DNA from: Mayfieldus sp963841445
GTDB lineage: Bacteria > Actinomycetota > Thermoleophilia > Solirubrobacterales > 70-9
Assembly (NCBI GenBank): GCA_963841445.1
Contig: CAWJCP010000002.1
Location: 1,240,001-1,304,000 of the forward strand
Direction: 5' to 3'
DNA: 64,000 nt
Within the stretch, counting starts at the first letter, position 1; every line of letters begins with the position of its first letter. The notes under the pieces are model-generated. The model worked only from the letters and a program-made list of their open reading frames with translations, did no database searches and had not been told where the DNA came from. The translations under genes were made by a program, and so were the position numbers. Positions 51,426-59,249 of this stretch are shown piece after piece.

Positions 51426-52589
51426 CTAGTTGAGGCGCTCGACGATCATCGCCTCGCCTTGGCCGCCGGCGACGCACATCGTCTCCAGGCCGAGCGCGTG
51501 ATCGTCGGTCTCCATCGCGTTGAGGAGCGTGCCCATGATCCGCGCCCCGGTCATCCCGAACGGGTGCCCGAGCGCGATCGCCCCGCCGTGCGTGTTGAGC
51601 TTCTCGAGCGGGATGTCGCACTCGTCCATGATCGGGATCACCTGGGCGGCGAAGGCCTCGTTGAGCTCCACGGTCCCGATGTCGCCGATCTTCATTCCTG
51701 CCCGGTCGAGCACCGTCTTGATCGCGCCGATCGGCGCCACCCCCATGTACTCGGGCTCGTTGCCGTGCGTGGCGGCGGTCACGATCCGGGCTCGCGGCGA
51801 AAGCCCTAGCTCCTTGGCCCGATCCGCGGACATCAGCAGCGCCGCGGCGGCGCCGTCGTTGAGCGGGCAGGAGTTGCCGGCGGTGACCCCGCCGCCACCC
51901 TCGAACGCCTCGTCGAGCTCGGAGAGCTTCTCAAGCGTCGAGCTCGGTCGCGGGCCGTCGTCCTTGGCGACCTCGGTGCCGTCGGGCAGGGTGACGGGAA
52001 CGATCTCGCGATCGAAGAAGCCGTCCTCCTGGCTGCGCACCGCCAGCTCCTGGGAGCGCTGCGCGAACTTGTCCATGTCGGCGCGGCTGACCTCGTAGCG
52101 CTTCGCGACGTTGACCGCGGTCAAACCCATGTCGATGTAGGCGTTCGGCTGCCCGTCGTTGCCGAGCAGGTTCTCGTTGCGGTCCTCGGCCCCGGCCGGC
52201 TCGGTGCGCTCGTTGTAGCGGCTCACCCACTCGACCCCGGCGGCGATGTAGGTATCGCCCTCGCCGGCCCGGATCGCGTTCGCGGAGTGGCGGATCGCGT
52301 CGAGGCTGGAGGCGCAGTAGCGCGCAATCGTCACCCCGTTGACCTCGACCGGTAGCTTCTCGGAGAGCAGCACGATGATCCGTCCGATGTTGAACGCCTG
52401 CAGGCCCTCCGGCATCCCGCAGCCGCAGAAGACCTCCTCGACGCCCTCCGGGGCGACGTCGGGGTTTCGCTCCAGGAGCCGGTCGACGACGAAGGCGCCC
52501 ATCTCGTCAGGGCGCAGCCCGGCCAGCGATCCTTTGAAGGCGCGCCCGATCGGCGTGCGTACGGTGTCGACGATGACTGCTTCCGGCAT
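51426..52589 (-). CDS. Acetyl-CoA acyltransferase (thiolase)
   Basis: Last step of beta-oxidation. 387 residues: nucleophile in TIARYCASSLDAIRHSANAI, LNDGAAAALLMSADRAKEL, active-site His in THGGAIALGHPFGMTGARIM and Cys in ETMCVAGGQGEAMIV. ATG at 52589 has AAGGAG six bases before it; the frame stays open upstream through the dispersed repeat (copy D), which I exclude. Part of the acyl-CoA degradation set in this window. Confidence 0.93.
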   Translation of the reverse strand: MPEAVIVDTVRTPIGRAFKGSLAGLRPDEMGAFVVDRLLERNPDVAPEGVEEVFCGCGMPEGLQAFNIGRIIVLLSEKLPVEVNGVTIARYCASSLDAIRHSANAIRAGEGDTYIAAGVEWVSRYNERTEPAGAEDRNENLLGNDGQPNAYIDMGLTAVNVAKRYEVSRADMDKFAQRSQELAVRSQEDGFFDREIVPVTLPDGTEVAKDDGPRPSSTLEKLSELDEAFEGGGGVTAGNSCPLNDGAAAALLMSADRAKELGLSPRARIVTAATHGNEPEYMGVAPIGAIKTVLDRAGMKIGDIGTVELNEAFAAQVIPIMDECDIPLEKLNTHGGAIALGHPFGMTGARIMGTLLNAMETDDHALGLETMCVAGGQGEAMIVERLN

Positions 52590-52611
52590 CTGGCTCTCCT
52601 TGGGCTCGTGA

Positions 52612-52672
52612 ATTACTTGCGGCGGCCTGCGGCCGCCTGACATGCGTCTGCCGCTCCACTTCGTTTCGCGGC
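52612..52672 (-). repeat. Two-hairpin dispersed repeat (copy D)
   Basis: Reverse orientation of copy C: GCCGC-13 nt-GCGGC (52650-52672) then GGCGGCC-GCA-GGCCGCC (52621-52637) and CGCAAGTAATTCA. It lies directly upstream of the thiolase ribosome-binding site and so would be in its 5' untranslated region. Confidence 0.88.
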
Positions 52673-52774
52673 CCAACGTCACTGGAACGTATCGGAGCGC
52701 CGCGGGTAGTCGGCGGCCAGCGCGGCCCCGGGGACCCGTCCGCGCTGTCGCCCGGGTGCGTTACCTTGGCCCCA

Positions 52775-53524
52775 GTGGCGATCTTCAGACGCGACAAGAG
52801 CGCCGGCAAGGGCGCCGAGCAGACCGCTGAGCGGGCGGCGCCGGCTTCGAGCCAGACGGGATCCGGCCCGACCTGGACGCCCCCTGGCGGCGAGACGGCC
52901 GCGACGGCGCGCGCGGCGCCTGACGCGCAGCCCACCGCAAGCCCGCCCGCTGCTCCCTCCGCGGGCGAATCCGCGGCGACCCCCGGCCTTGCCCCCACGC
53001 AGCCGGCGCCCGACGCCCCGGCGCCCCCGAAGCCCAGCGAGCGCGACGTCGTCGAGCGCCTCGACGGAATTCGCGGCTGGCTCGGCGACCTCGACAACAC
53101 GGTTCGAATCCGGTCGCGAATCGGGCTCGTGCTCGCCGCGATCGCAATCGGCGTCGCCGGTGCCGCGATTTACCTGTCTTTGGACGCGAAGAGCCAGAGC
53201 GCCTCGAACAACGACGTCGGCGCGCTGCGCAAGGAGGTCTCCGACCTCAAGAGCTCCGTCGACGCCAACTCCCAGGACACGACGGCGCTGAAGGGGAGCG
53301 TTGGGGCGGCGCGCTCGCAGGCGGGCGCCGCGAACGCGACAGCCAGTCAGCTGCAGTCCCAAGTCCGCCAGCTGCAGTCCCAGGTCAAGCAGCTTCAGCA
53401 GAGCGCCAGCCAAATCCAGACGACGACAGTTCCGACCGTCCCTTCGACGAGCGGTACCGGCACCACGACGACGCCGAGCGGCTCTGGAAAGAGCGGCAAC
53501 AAGAGCGGCGGCAACTCGCCTTGA
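52775..53524 (+). CDS. Single-pass membrane protein with coiled coil, uncharacterised
   Basis: About 249 residues. An N-terminal proline/alanine-rich cytoplasmic part (~90 residues) is followed by SERDVVERLDGIRGWLGDLD, a transmembrane helix (IGLVLAAIAIGVAGAAIYLS), then a coiled coil with repeats QLQSQVRQLQSQVKQLQQSA and a threonine/serine/glycine tail. It may span the wall. A TTG at 52766 is an alternative start. Confidence 0.65.
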   Translation: MAIFRRDKSAGKGAEQTAERAAPASSQTGSGPTWTPPGGETAATARAAPDAQPTASPPAAPSAGESAATPGLAPTQPAPDAPAPPKPSERDVVERLDGIRGWLGDLDNTVRIRSRIGLVLAAIAIGVAGAAIYLSLDAKSQSASNNDVGALRKEVSDLKSSVDANSQDTTALKGSVGAARSQAGAANATASQLQSQVRQLQSQVKQLQQSASQIQTTTVPTVPSTSGTGTTTTPSGSGKSGNKSGGNSP

Positions 53525-53698
53525 GCACCGCCCATGCGTCCGTCTGGGCGCCCCGTCACGCCTGAGACTAGTCACAATTGCCGCAAAATCCGTGCCTGAG
53601 CGTGCGTGGGCGTCTGGCCAGTCCTCTACATTCGCCCCATCCGACGTCGTGGAAATCCACGAGCATGCCCGTAAGCGGCATCGAAAGGAGGCCCCTCA

Positions 53699-53842
53699 AT
53701 GCCTGAGGGTTACTGCGTCAAGGAGCGCAAGAAGGTCGAGATCAAGGATCCCCAGCAGGTGACCATGAAGAACGGTCGTCCTGCGATCCAGGGGACCTGC
53801 CCCGACTGCGGGACCAAGATCTTCAAGATCGGCAAGCTGTAG
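53699..53842 (+). CDS. DUF5679 small protein (47 aa)
   Basis: Short protein MPEGYCVKERKKVEIKDP... ending TCPDCGTKIFKIGKL, with three cysteines (C6 and CPDC), a probable zinc ribbon half; I recognise it as the DUF5679 family common in actinobacteria and Chloroflexi. The start has a strong AAAGGAGG eight bases before the ATG. Function unknown. The upstream gap 53525-53698 contains a small ATGCC/GGCAT hairpin. Confidence 0.85.
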   Translation: MPEGYCVKERKKVEIKDPQQVTMKNGRPAIQGTCPDCGTKIFKIGKL

Positions 53843-53871
53843 AGGGAGCCTTCTCAAGGCCTACGCCTGCC

Positions 53872-53900
53872 GCCGCCGGCGTCCTGAGGGCGCCGGCGGC
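53872..53900 (+). terminator. Terminator after the DUF5679 gene
   Basis: GCCGCCGGCG-9 nt-CGCCGGCGGC, a perfect 10-bp stem 30 bases past the stop codon. Confidence 0.7.
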
Positions 53901-54013
53901 ACCCGCTTTCGCACCTCTTCCATAACCCCCGGGCGCCGCAAGGCTTGAACCCCCGTGCGGCGCGAGCCGTATCCCGGCACGGTGATCGCCAAAGGCTGCA
54001 GACTGGCGTTGAG

Positions 54014-54517
54014 ATGCGGGCCCTGACCGACGACCGCGACGTTCGGGAGGCCTACGCGGCGCACTCCGGGGAGCTTTACGGCTTCGCGGTGAGATCGCTT
54101 CGCGACCGTGGGCTCGCCGAGGAGGCGGTCCAGGAGACCTTCCTTCGCGCCTGGCGCGCCGGCGAGCGCTTCGACCCCGAGCTGGGCTCGCTGCGCACCT
54201 GGCTGTTCGCGATCCTGCGCAACGTCGTGATCGATCTCGGACGGGCCCGCGCGGCGCGTCCGGGGATCGCGGTGGGCAGCGTCGAAGCGGGGCACGAGCC
54301 GCTCGAGCAGGTGCTGCTCTCCTGGCAGGTCGAGGAGGCCCTGCGCAGGATCGGCGACCAGCACCGCACGGTGATCGTCGAGACCTTCTACAAGGGCAGG
54401 CCCTACGCTGAGCTGGCCGCCGAGCTGGGCGTGCCCGAGGGCACGATCAAGTCGCGTGTCTATTACGGGCTGCGGGCGCTGCGCAACGCCCTCGAGGAGC
54501 TTGGCTATGACGGCTGA
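54014..54517 (+). CDS. ECF-type RNA polymerase sigma factor
   Basis: 167 residues. Region 2 (YAAHSGELYGFAVRSLRDRG, ETFLRAWRAGERFDPELGSL RTWLFAILRN) and region 4 (RIGDQHRTVIVETFYKGRPY, AELGVPEGTIKSRVYYGLRA) are clear. ATG at 54014 is chosen since region 2 starts ten residues later. It overlaps the anti-sigma gene by 11 bases, the usual pairing. Confidence 0.9.
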   Translation: MRALTDDRDVREAYAAHSGELYGFAVRSLRDRGLAEEAVQETFLRAWRAGERFDPELGSLRTWLFAILRNVVIDLGRARAARPGIAVGSVEAGHEPLEQVLLSWQVEEALRRIGDQHRTVIVETFYKGRPYAELAAELGVPEGTIKSRVYYGLRALRNALEELGYDG

Positions 54518-55229
54518 GGGATGCCGCGAGTGGCGGGAACGCCTGGGCGCCTACGTGCTCGACCAGCTCAGTGAGGACGAGCGCGCCGCCACCGCCGCCC
54601 ATATCGACGGCTGCGCGGCCTGCCGGGCGGAGGCGGAGTCGCTGGCGCCGATCGCCGAGCTCTTGCCGAAGGCCGATCCGGCGCAGCTCGGCGCGGCCCC
54701 CGCCCCGCCCGCCGAGCTCGGCGAGCGGATCAGCGCCGGGATCGCCGCCGAGCGCAGCCACAGCCGTCAGCGCAGCCGGCGCCGGCGGTTGGCCATCGGT
54801 TTCTCCACCGCGGCGGCGGCCGCGTGCGTCGCGCTGGTGCTGCTAATCGCGGTCGGATCCTCCCCGAGCTCCAGCACCCGGACCCAGACTGTCGCCTTCC
54901 ACGCCATGCCGCGCGGGGTCGCGATCTCCGCCACCCTGCAGCCGCGTCCCTTCGGGACCGAGATCCGCATGCATGTTGAGGGAATCCGCTCCGGCACGCT
55001 CTGCCGGGTCACCCTGCGCCGCGCCGACGGCACCGCGATGCCGGCCGGCTCGTTTCGCTACCGCTACGGCGGCAAGGAGCCCGCCGTCCTGACCTCGGCG
55101 CTTGACCTCTCGGCGGCTGACGCGATCGCCGTCCGGGCCGGTGGGCGGACCTTCGTCGCCTCGATGCGCCACGGCGTCGGCGCCGACCTGCCTTCGAGCA
55201 GAAAATCGACAGAGAAGGAGTACAGCTGA
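54507..55229 (+). CDS. Zinc-finger anti-sigma factor
   Basis: 240 residues. N-terminal anti-sigma domain with the ZAS motif HIDGCAACRAE (HxxxCxxC), a transmembrane helix (AAAAACVALVLLIAVG), and an extracytoplasmic domain (GVAISATLQPRPFGTEIRMH) that may sense the signal. It holds the ECF factor at the membrane (known for the family). The TGA overlaps the lipoprotein ATG by one base. Confidence 0.88.
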   Translation: MTAEGCREWRERLGAYVLDQLSEDERAATAAHIDGCAACRAEAESLAPIAELLPKADPAQLGAAPAPPAELGERISAGIAAERSHSRQRSRRRRLAIGFSTAAAAACVALVLLIAVGSSPSSSTRTQTVAFHAMPRGVAISATLQPRPFGTEIRMHVEGIRSGTLCRVTLRRADGTAMPAGSFRYRYGGKEPAVLTSALDLSAADAIAVRAGGRTFVASMRHGVGADLPSSRKSTEKEYS

Positions 55230-55759
55230 TGAGCAAGGCGTTCCGGAGATGGTTCCTGGTCCTTGCCGCGAGCGCAGCGCTGGCGATCGTCGCCAGCGGA
55301 TGCGGCGGCGGAAACGACGGCAGCGGCAGTGGCGGCGGGGGCGCCTACGGCGGGGGCGGAAAGACCAGCGGCTCGGACTCGAGCTCCGGCTCCGGGGTCG
55401 TCTCGGTCGAGGACAACGCGAAGCTCGGCCGGATCCTCGTCGACTCAAAGGGCAAGACGCTCTATTACTTCGAGAACGACAAGCAGGGCAGCGGGTCCTC
55501 GACCTGCTCGGGAGCCTGCGCGCAAGTCTGGCCGCCCTACACGACCAGTGGCGCGCCGAAGGGGCAGAAGGGCGCCGCGGCGTCGAAGCTCGGAACGATC
55601 AAGCGCAGCGACGGCAGCACCGAGGTGACCTACAACGGCTGGCCCCTCTACCTATACGCGGGCGACGGCAAGCCCGGCGACACCAACGGCAATGACTTCA
55701 AGCAGTTCGGCGCCCAGTGGTACGCGCTGACGCCGCAGGGGGATAAGCCAAAGGACTGA
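55229..55759 (+). CDS. Secreted lipoprotein with COG4315-type repeats
   Basis: 176 residues. Lipobox region ALAIVASGCGGGND, a glycine/serine linker, then two repeats of the PF03640 kind (ILVDSKGKTLYYFENDKQGS, STCSGACAQVWPPYTTSG, VTYNGWPLYLYAGDGKPGDT). Such secreted repeats are frequent in actinobacteria; function unknown. Its coupling to the sigma/anti-sigma pair suggests it belongs to the sensed or controlled process. Confidence 0.87.
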   Translation: MSKAFRRWFLVLAASAALAIVASGCGGGNDGSGSGGGGAYGGGGKTSGSDSSSGSGVVSVEDNAKLGRILVDSKGKTLYYFENDKQGSGSSTCSGACAQVWPPYTTSGAPKGQKGAAASKLGTIKRSDGSTEVTYNGWPLYLYAGDGKPGDTNGNDFKQFGAQWYALTPQGDKPKD

Positions 55760-55852
55760 GCGTAATCCCCCGTCGAGTTCGCGCAAACGCTCGGGCTGTG
55801 TGAGTGAGGTCACGCATCCACCCTCGTTGGCAGGCGTACGGTCGTAAGTAAG

Positions 55853-56275
55853 GTGTCATTCGTGGAAGCAGGGCAAAAGCCGATCGAGCTGATCCTGGCC
55901 CGCAATCTGATCTCGGCGCTGTCCACGCCCGCCTTCCTTGTCGACGAGGGCGGGGTGCTGATCTTCTACAACGAAGCCGCCGGCTCGCTGCTCGGGCGAC
56001 GCTTCGAGGAGATCGGCAAGGTCGGGCCCGAGAAATGGGGGACGATGTTCGGGCCCGTCGATGAGGCGGGCGCGCCGATTCCCTACGAGGAGCTGCCGCT
56101 GGTGCTGACGATCCGCGAGGGCCGGCCCGCCCACTCCGAGCTGCGGATCCGCTCCGCCGACGGCTCCGAGCACGAGATCGAGGTATCGGCCCTTCCCATC
56201 CTCACCCCGCACGGTTCGCGCGGCGGGATCGCGTTCTTCTGGCCCAGCGCGGAGAGCGCCACGCGAGGGAGCTGA
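55853..56275 (+). CDS. PAS-domain protein
   Basis: 140 residues forming one PAS fold: ALSTPAFLVDEGGVLIFYNE, LGRRFEEIG, then HSELRIRSADGSEHEIEVSA. No output domain is attached, so it probably acts with a partner. GTG start at 55853 (a second GTG at 55862). It ends two bases before the MBL-fold gene. Confidence 0.78.
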   Translation: MSFVEAGQKPIELILARNLISALSTPAFLVDEGGVLIFYNEAAGSLLGRRFEEIGKVGPEKWGTMFGPVDEAGAPIPYEELPLVLTIREGRPAHSELRIRSADGSEHEIEVSALPILTPHGSRGGIAFFWPSAESATRGS

Positions 56276-56277
56276 GC

Positions 56278-57165
56278 GTGCACGTCAAGCTCTGGGGAAC
56301 ACGCGGATCGGTGCCCTCGCCGGGCCCCGAGACGATCCGCTACGGGGGCAACACCTCGTGTGTCCAGGTGACCCTCTCCGACGGCTCTCTGCTGGCCCTC
56401 GACGCCGGCACCGGGATCCGCAGCCTCGGCCTTGCCTGCGGCGAGGAGCCGACCCGGCTGCACATCCTGCTCACCCACCTGCATCTCGACCACATCCAGG
56501 GGCTGGTCTTCTTCGCACCGGCATTCAAGCCGCAGACCGAGATCGTGATCTGGGGGCCGGCCTCCCCCGAGGCGTCGCTGCAGGACCGAATCGCTCGCTA
56601 CATCTCGGCGCCACTCTCGCCGGTCGAGGTTCGCGAGCTTCCCTGCGACGTCTCCTTCAAGCACTGTCCGGAGAGCGAGTGGGAGATCGGCTCGGCCAAG
56701 GTCCGGGCCGCGTCGGTGGCGCACCGCGGACCCACTCTCGGCTATCGGATCGAGGACGCCGGCTCCTCGCTCACATATATCCCCGACCACGAGCCGGCCC
56801 TCGGAGCGGCGATCGACAAGCTCGACGACGAATGGATCTCGGGCTTCGCTCTTGCCCGCGACGCCGACCTGCTGATCCACGACGGCCAGTACACCGACAT
56901 CGAGTACCCCGAGCACGTCGGCTGGGGCCACTCGGCGCTCTCGGACTCGCTCGCCTTCGCGCGCCGGGTGGGATCGCGGCGCACGCTGCTCTTTCACCAC
57001 GACCCGCTGCACTCCGACGACTTCCTCGACGACTTCTACCGCGAGGCGCGCGACCGCTGGCGAGCCATCGGAGGGGAAGCCGGCCGGATCGAGATGGCGG
57101 CGGAGCGGGGCGAGATCGACATCGCGGCCGAAACCTCCGCGCCGATCGCCGAGATGCAGCAGTGA
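56278..57165 (+). CDS. MBL-fold metallohydrolase
   Basis: 295 residues, metallo-beta-lactamase fold: THLHLDHIQG (HxHxDH), later metal ligands in SVAHRGPTLGYRI and YIPDHEPA, HDGQYTDIEY and GWGHSALSDSLAFARR. The MHVKLWGTRGSVPSPGPETI and GGNTSCVQV start is typical of a group that sits with PAS or cyclase domains in bacteria. Substrate unknown. GTG start; ends overlapping the next gene (GTGA). Confidence 0.87.
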   Translation: MHVKLWGTRGSVPSPGPETIRYGGNTSCVQVTLSDGSLLALDAGTGIRSLGLACGEEPTRLHILLTHLHLDHIQGLVFFAPAFKPQTEIVIWGPASPEASLQDRIARYISAPLSPVEVRELPCDVSFKHCPESEWEIGSAKVRAASVAHRGPTLGYRIEDAGSSLTYIPDHEPALGAAIDKLDDEWISGFALARDADLLIHDGQYTDIEYPEHVGWGHSALSDSLAFARRVGSRRTLLFHHDPLHSDDFLDDFYREARDRWRAIGGEAGRIEMAAERGEIDIAAETSAPIAEMQQ

Positions 57166-58040
57166 CCCCGTACGAGCAGATCCTCTTCGAGCGCCGCGGG
57201 CCGGTCACCCTGATCACGATCAACCGGCCTGAGCGCCGCAACGCGATCGGGCCGGTCGTCTCGCGCGAGCTGATCGACGCCTGGGGCCGCTTTCGCGACG
57301 ACGACGAGCAGTTGGTCGCCGTCCTGACCGGCGCAGGCCCGGAGGCCTTCTGCGCCGGCGCCGACCTGAAGGCGGCAATGGCCGCGGCAGATCCGGGCTC
57401 CGGCGAGGAGCCGCTGATCGAGTGGACGCCGGAGGAGATCGAGGCGCATGACCGCGGCGAGCGTGACGGGATCATCGGCCCGTCACGCTGGACCGACATC
57501 TACAAGCCGATCATCGCGGCGGTCAACGGCGTCGCCTACGCGGGCGGGCTCGAATGGGCCTGCTACGCCGACATCCGGATCGCCGACGAGCACGCGAGCT
57601 TCGGGGTCACCTGCCGGCGCTGGAACATCGGGCTCGGTGACGGCGGCACGCAGCGACTGCCCCGAATCGTCGGCATGGGCCGGGCGATGGAGCTGATCAT
57701 CACCGGACGCGTGATCGACGCAAATGAAGCGGAGCGGATCGGGCTCGTCAACGAGGTCACGCCGAGCGGATCATGCGTCGAACGCGCGCTCGAGCTCGCG
57801 GAGCGGATCGCCGCCCTCCCCCAGCCTGCGATCCACACCGACAAGGAGGCGGCTGTGCGCGGCTTCGGGCGGCCGCTCGAGGAGGGGCTGCGGATCGAGG
57901 CTCAATGCTTCAACCGCCTGCTGGCAACCCCGGAGATGGCCGAGGGCGTGCGACGATTCGTCGAACGCGACCACCCCGACCGCGATCCGGGGACGGATTC
58001 GGTCACTCCCGGGCTCGTGCGCTCCGAGCCGGAATCATGA
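57162..58040 (+). CDS. Enoyl-CoA hydratase/isomerase (second)
   Basis: 292-residue crotonase: PVTLITINRPERRNAIGPVV, oxyanion-hole EAFCAGADLKAAM and AAVNGVAYAGGLEWACYADI, followed by the GLGDGGTQRLPRIVGMG region. In place of the GG-E/E pair the sequence has WNIGLGDGG, so it may be an isomerase or hydrolase rather than a hydratase. GTG start overlaps the MBL stop. Confidence 0.87.
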   Translation: MTPYEQILFERRGPVTLITINRPERRNAIGPVVSRELIDAWGRFRDDDEQLVAVLTGAGPEAFCAGADLKAAMAAADPGSGEEPLIEWTPEEIEAHDRGERDGIIGPSRWTDIYKPIIAAVNGVAYAGGLEWACYADIRIADEHASFGVTCRRWNIGLGDGGTQRLPRIVGMGRAMELIITGRVIDANEAERIGLVNEVTPSGSCVERALELAERIAALPQPAIHTDKEAAVRGFGRPLEEGLRIEAQCFNRLLATPEMAEGVRRFVERDHPDRDPGTDSVTPGLVRSEPES

Positions 58041-58073
58041 TCTGACTCGGCCGCTGGGTTAGATTTGCGCCCG

Positions 58074-58682
58074 ATGCGGACCTCGACCAAGCCGCCTGCG
58101 GCTATCGGAACCTCGGAGCGGGTTCGCGACGCCTATGCGCTGCTGCTGAGCAAGCACTCCGGCCAGCGCCAGAAAGTCAACGAACGGCCTTACATTGAGC
58201 ACCCGGTCCAGGTCGCGACCGACGTCGCCGAGGCCGGGTTCGAGGACGAGATGATCGTCGCGGCGCTGCTGCACGACATCGTCGAGGACAGCGACGTGAC
58301 GGTGGCGCAGCTGCGCGAGTGCTTCGGCGACCGGGTCGCCGACCTGGTCGACGTGATGACCGACACCGCGGAGGTCACCGACTACGAGCGCCGCAAGGAC
58401 ATCCACCGGCGCCGCGTCGTCGCCGCCGGGCCCGATGCGGCCGCGATCTTCGCCGCCGACAAGCTCGAGAACGTGCGCGCTCTGCGCTCCGCGCTAGCGG
58501 AGCTGGGCGAGGAAGTGGCGGCGCGCTACGACCAGTCTCTCGACATCAAGCTCACGGTCTGGGTCGCCGACGTCGAGATGGTCTCGGGCTACGCGTCCAC
58601 GGTCCCCTACGCCGCTGCCTTCGAGCAGGAGATCGCTGCCATGCGGGCCGATCGACTCAATGCTCGCCCTCGCCCAGGCTGA
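58074..58682 (+). CDS. HD-domain protein, probable small alarmone hydrolase (MESH1-like)
   Basis: 202 residues: RPYIEHPVQVATDVAEAGFE, LLHDIVEDSDVTVAQLRECF and AADKLENVRALRSALAE match the RelA/SpoT hydrolase HD fold, without a synthetase domain. Such proteins hydrolyse (p)ppGpp or NADPH; the activity here is inferred. ATG at 58074 is preferred over a TTG at 58065. Its last 26 bases overlap the convergent gene. Confidence 0.8.
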   Translation: MRTSTKPPAAIGTSERVRDAYALLLSKHSGQRQKVNERPYIEHPVQVATDVAEAGFEDEMIVAALLHDIVEDSDVTVAQLRECFGDRVADLVDVMTDTAEVTDYERRKDIHRRRVVAAGPDAAAIFAADKLENVRALRSALAELGEEVAARYDQSLDIKLTVWVADVEMVSGYASTVPYAAAFEQEIAAMRADRLNARPRPG

Positions 58683-59142
58683 CCCGTCGCAACAGCGGCA
58701 GCCCGTACCAGAAGGTCGCGAACATCAGCGCCGCGAACCCGGTGCAGATCACGGTCACGAGGGTGGAGAAGAGGAAGTCGGTGATCAGCAGCACGACGCC
58801 GGTCATCGCGAGGGCTAGAAAGCCGAGCCCGATGATCGCAAGCCGGTTGGCGATGAACACCAGCCTGCCCTTCTGCTGCTGTCGAAAGTTGATCCGGTGA
58901 TATGCGGTCGGCGCGATCAGCAAGATGGCCGAGATCGTCGTGGCCATGAACGTGGCCAAATAGATCCGCTCCTGGGCGGTGCTGAGCTCGGCGAAGCGCC
59001 GGTTGAACGGAATCGTGAGCAGGAAGGCAAAGAGCACCTGCACCCCGGGAAGGGCCACGCGAAGCTCCTGGAGCAGCTCGCCGAGGTTGCGGTCGAGCCG
59101 CTCGGTTTCGCTCTCCTCGCGACCGGAGCCCAGGTCTCCCAT
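58657..59142 (-). CDS. DUF6328 family membrane protein
   Basis: 161 residues with four helices. The sequence ERLDRNLGELLQELRVALPG, QVLFAFLLTIPFNRRFAELS and PTAYHRINFRQQQKGRLV fits a family I know as DUF6328, found in actinobacteria. Function unknown. Confidence 0.8.
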   Translation of the reverse strand: MGDLGSGREESETERLDRNLGELLQELRVALPGVQVLFAFLLTIPFNRRFAELSTAQERIYLATFMATTISAILLIAPTAYHRINFRQQQKGRLVFIANRLAIIGLGFLALAMTGVVLLITDFLFSTLVTVICTGFAALMFATFWYGLPLLRRVSLGEGEH

Positions 59143-59249
59143 ACCCGATCAACGATAGCCCCGTTCACGACTTCTAAACGCCGGCGCGGCGACTGGGGGC
59201 TTCGGCCCCGTCGCGCGGAAGTCCCTGCACCATCATCTAGGCTCCGGCG

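Noticed and set aside
52590..52682. N-terminal extension of the thiolase
   Set aside because: It translates the dispersed repeat; a good Shine-Dalgarno precedes the ATG at 52589 where the family starts.
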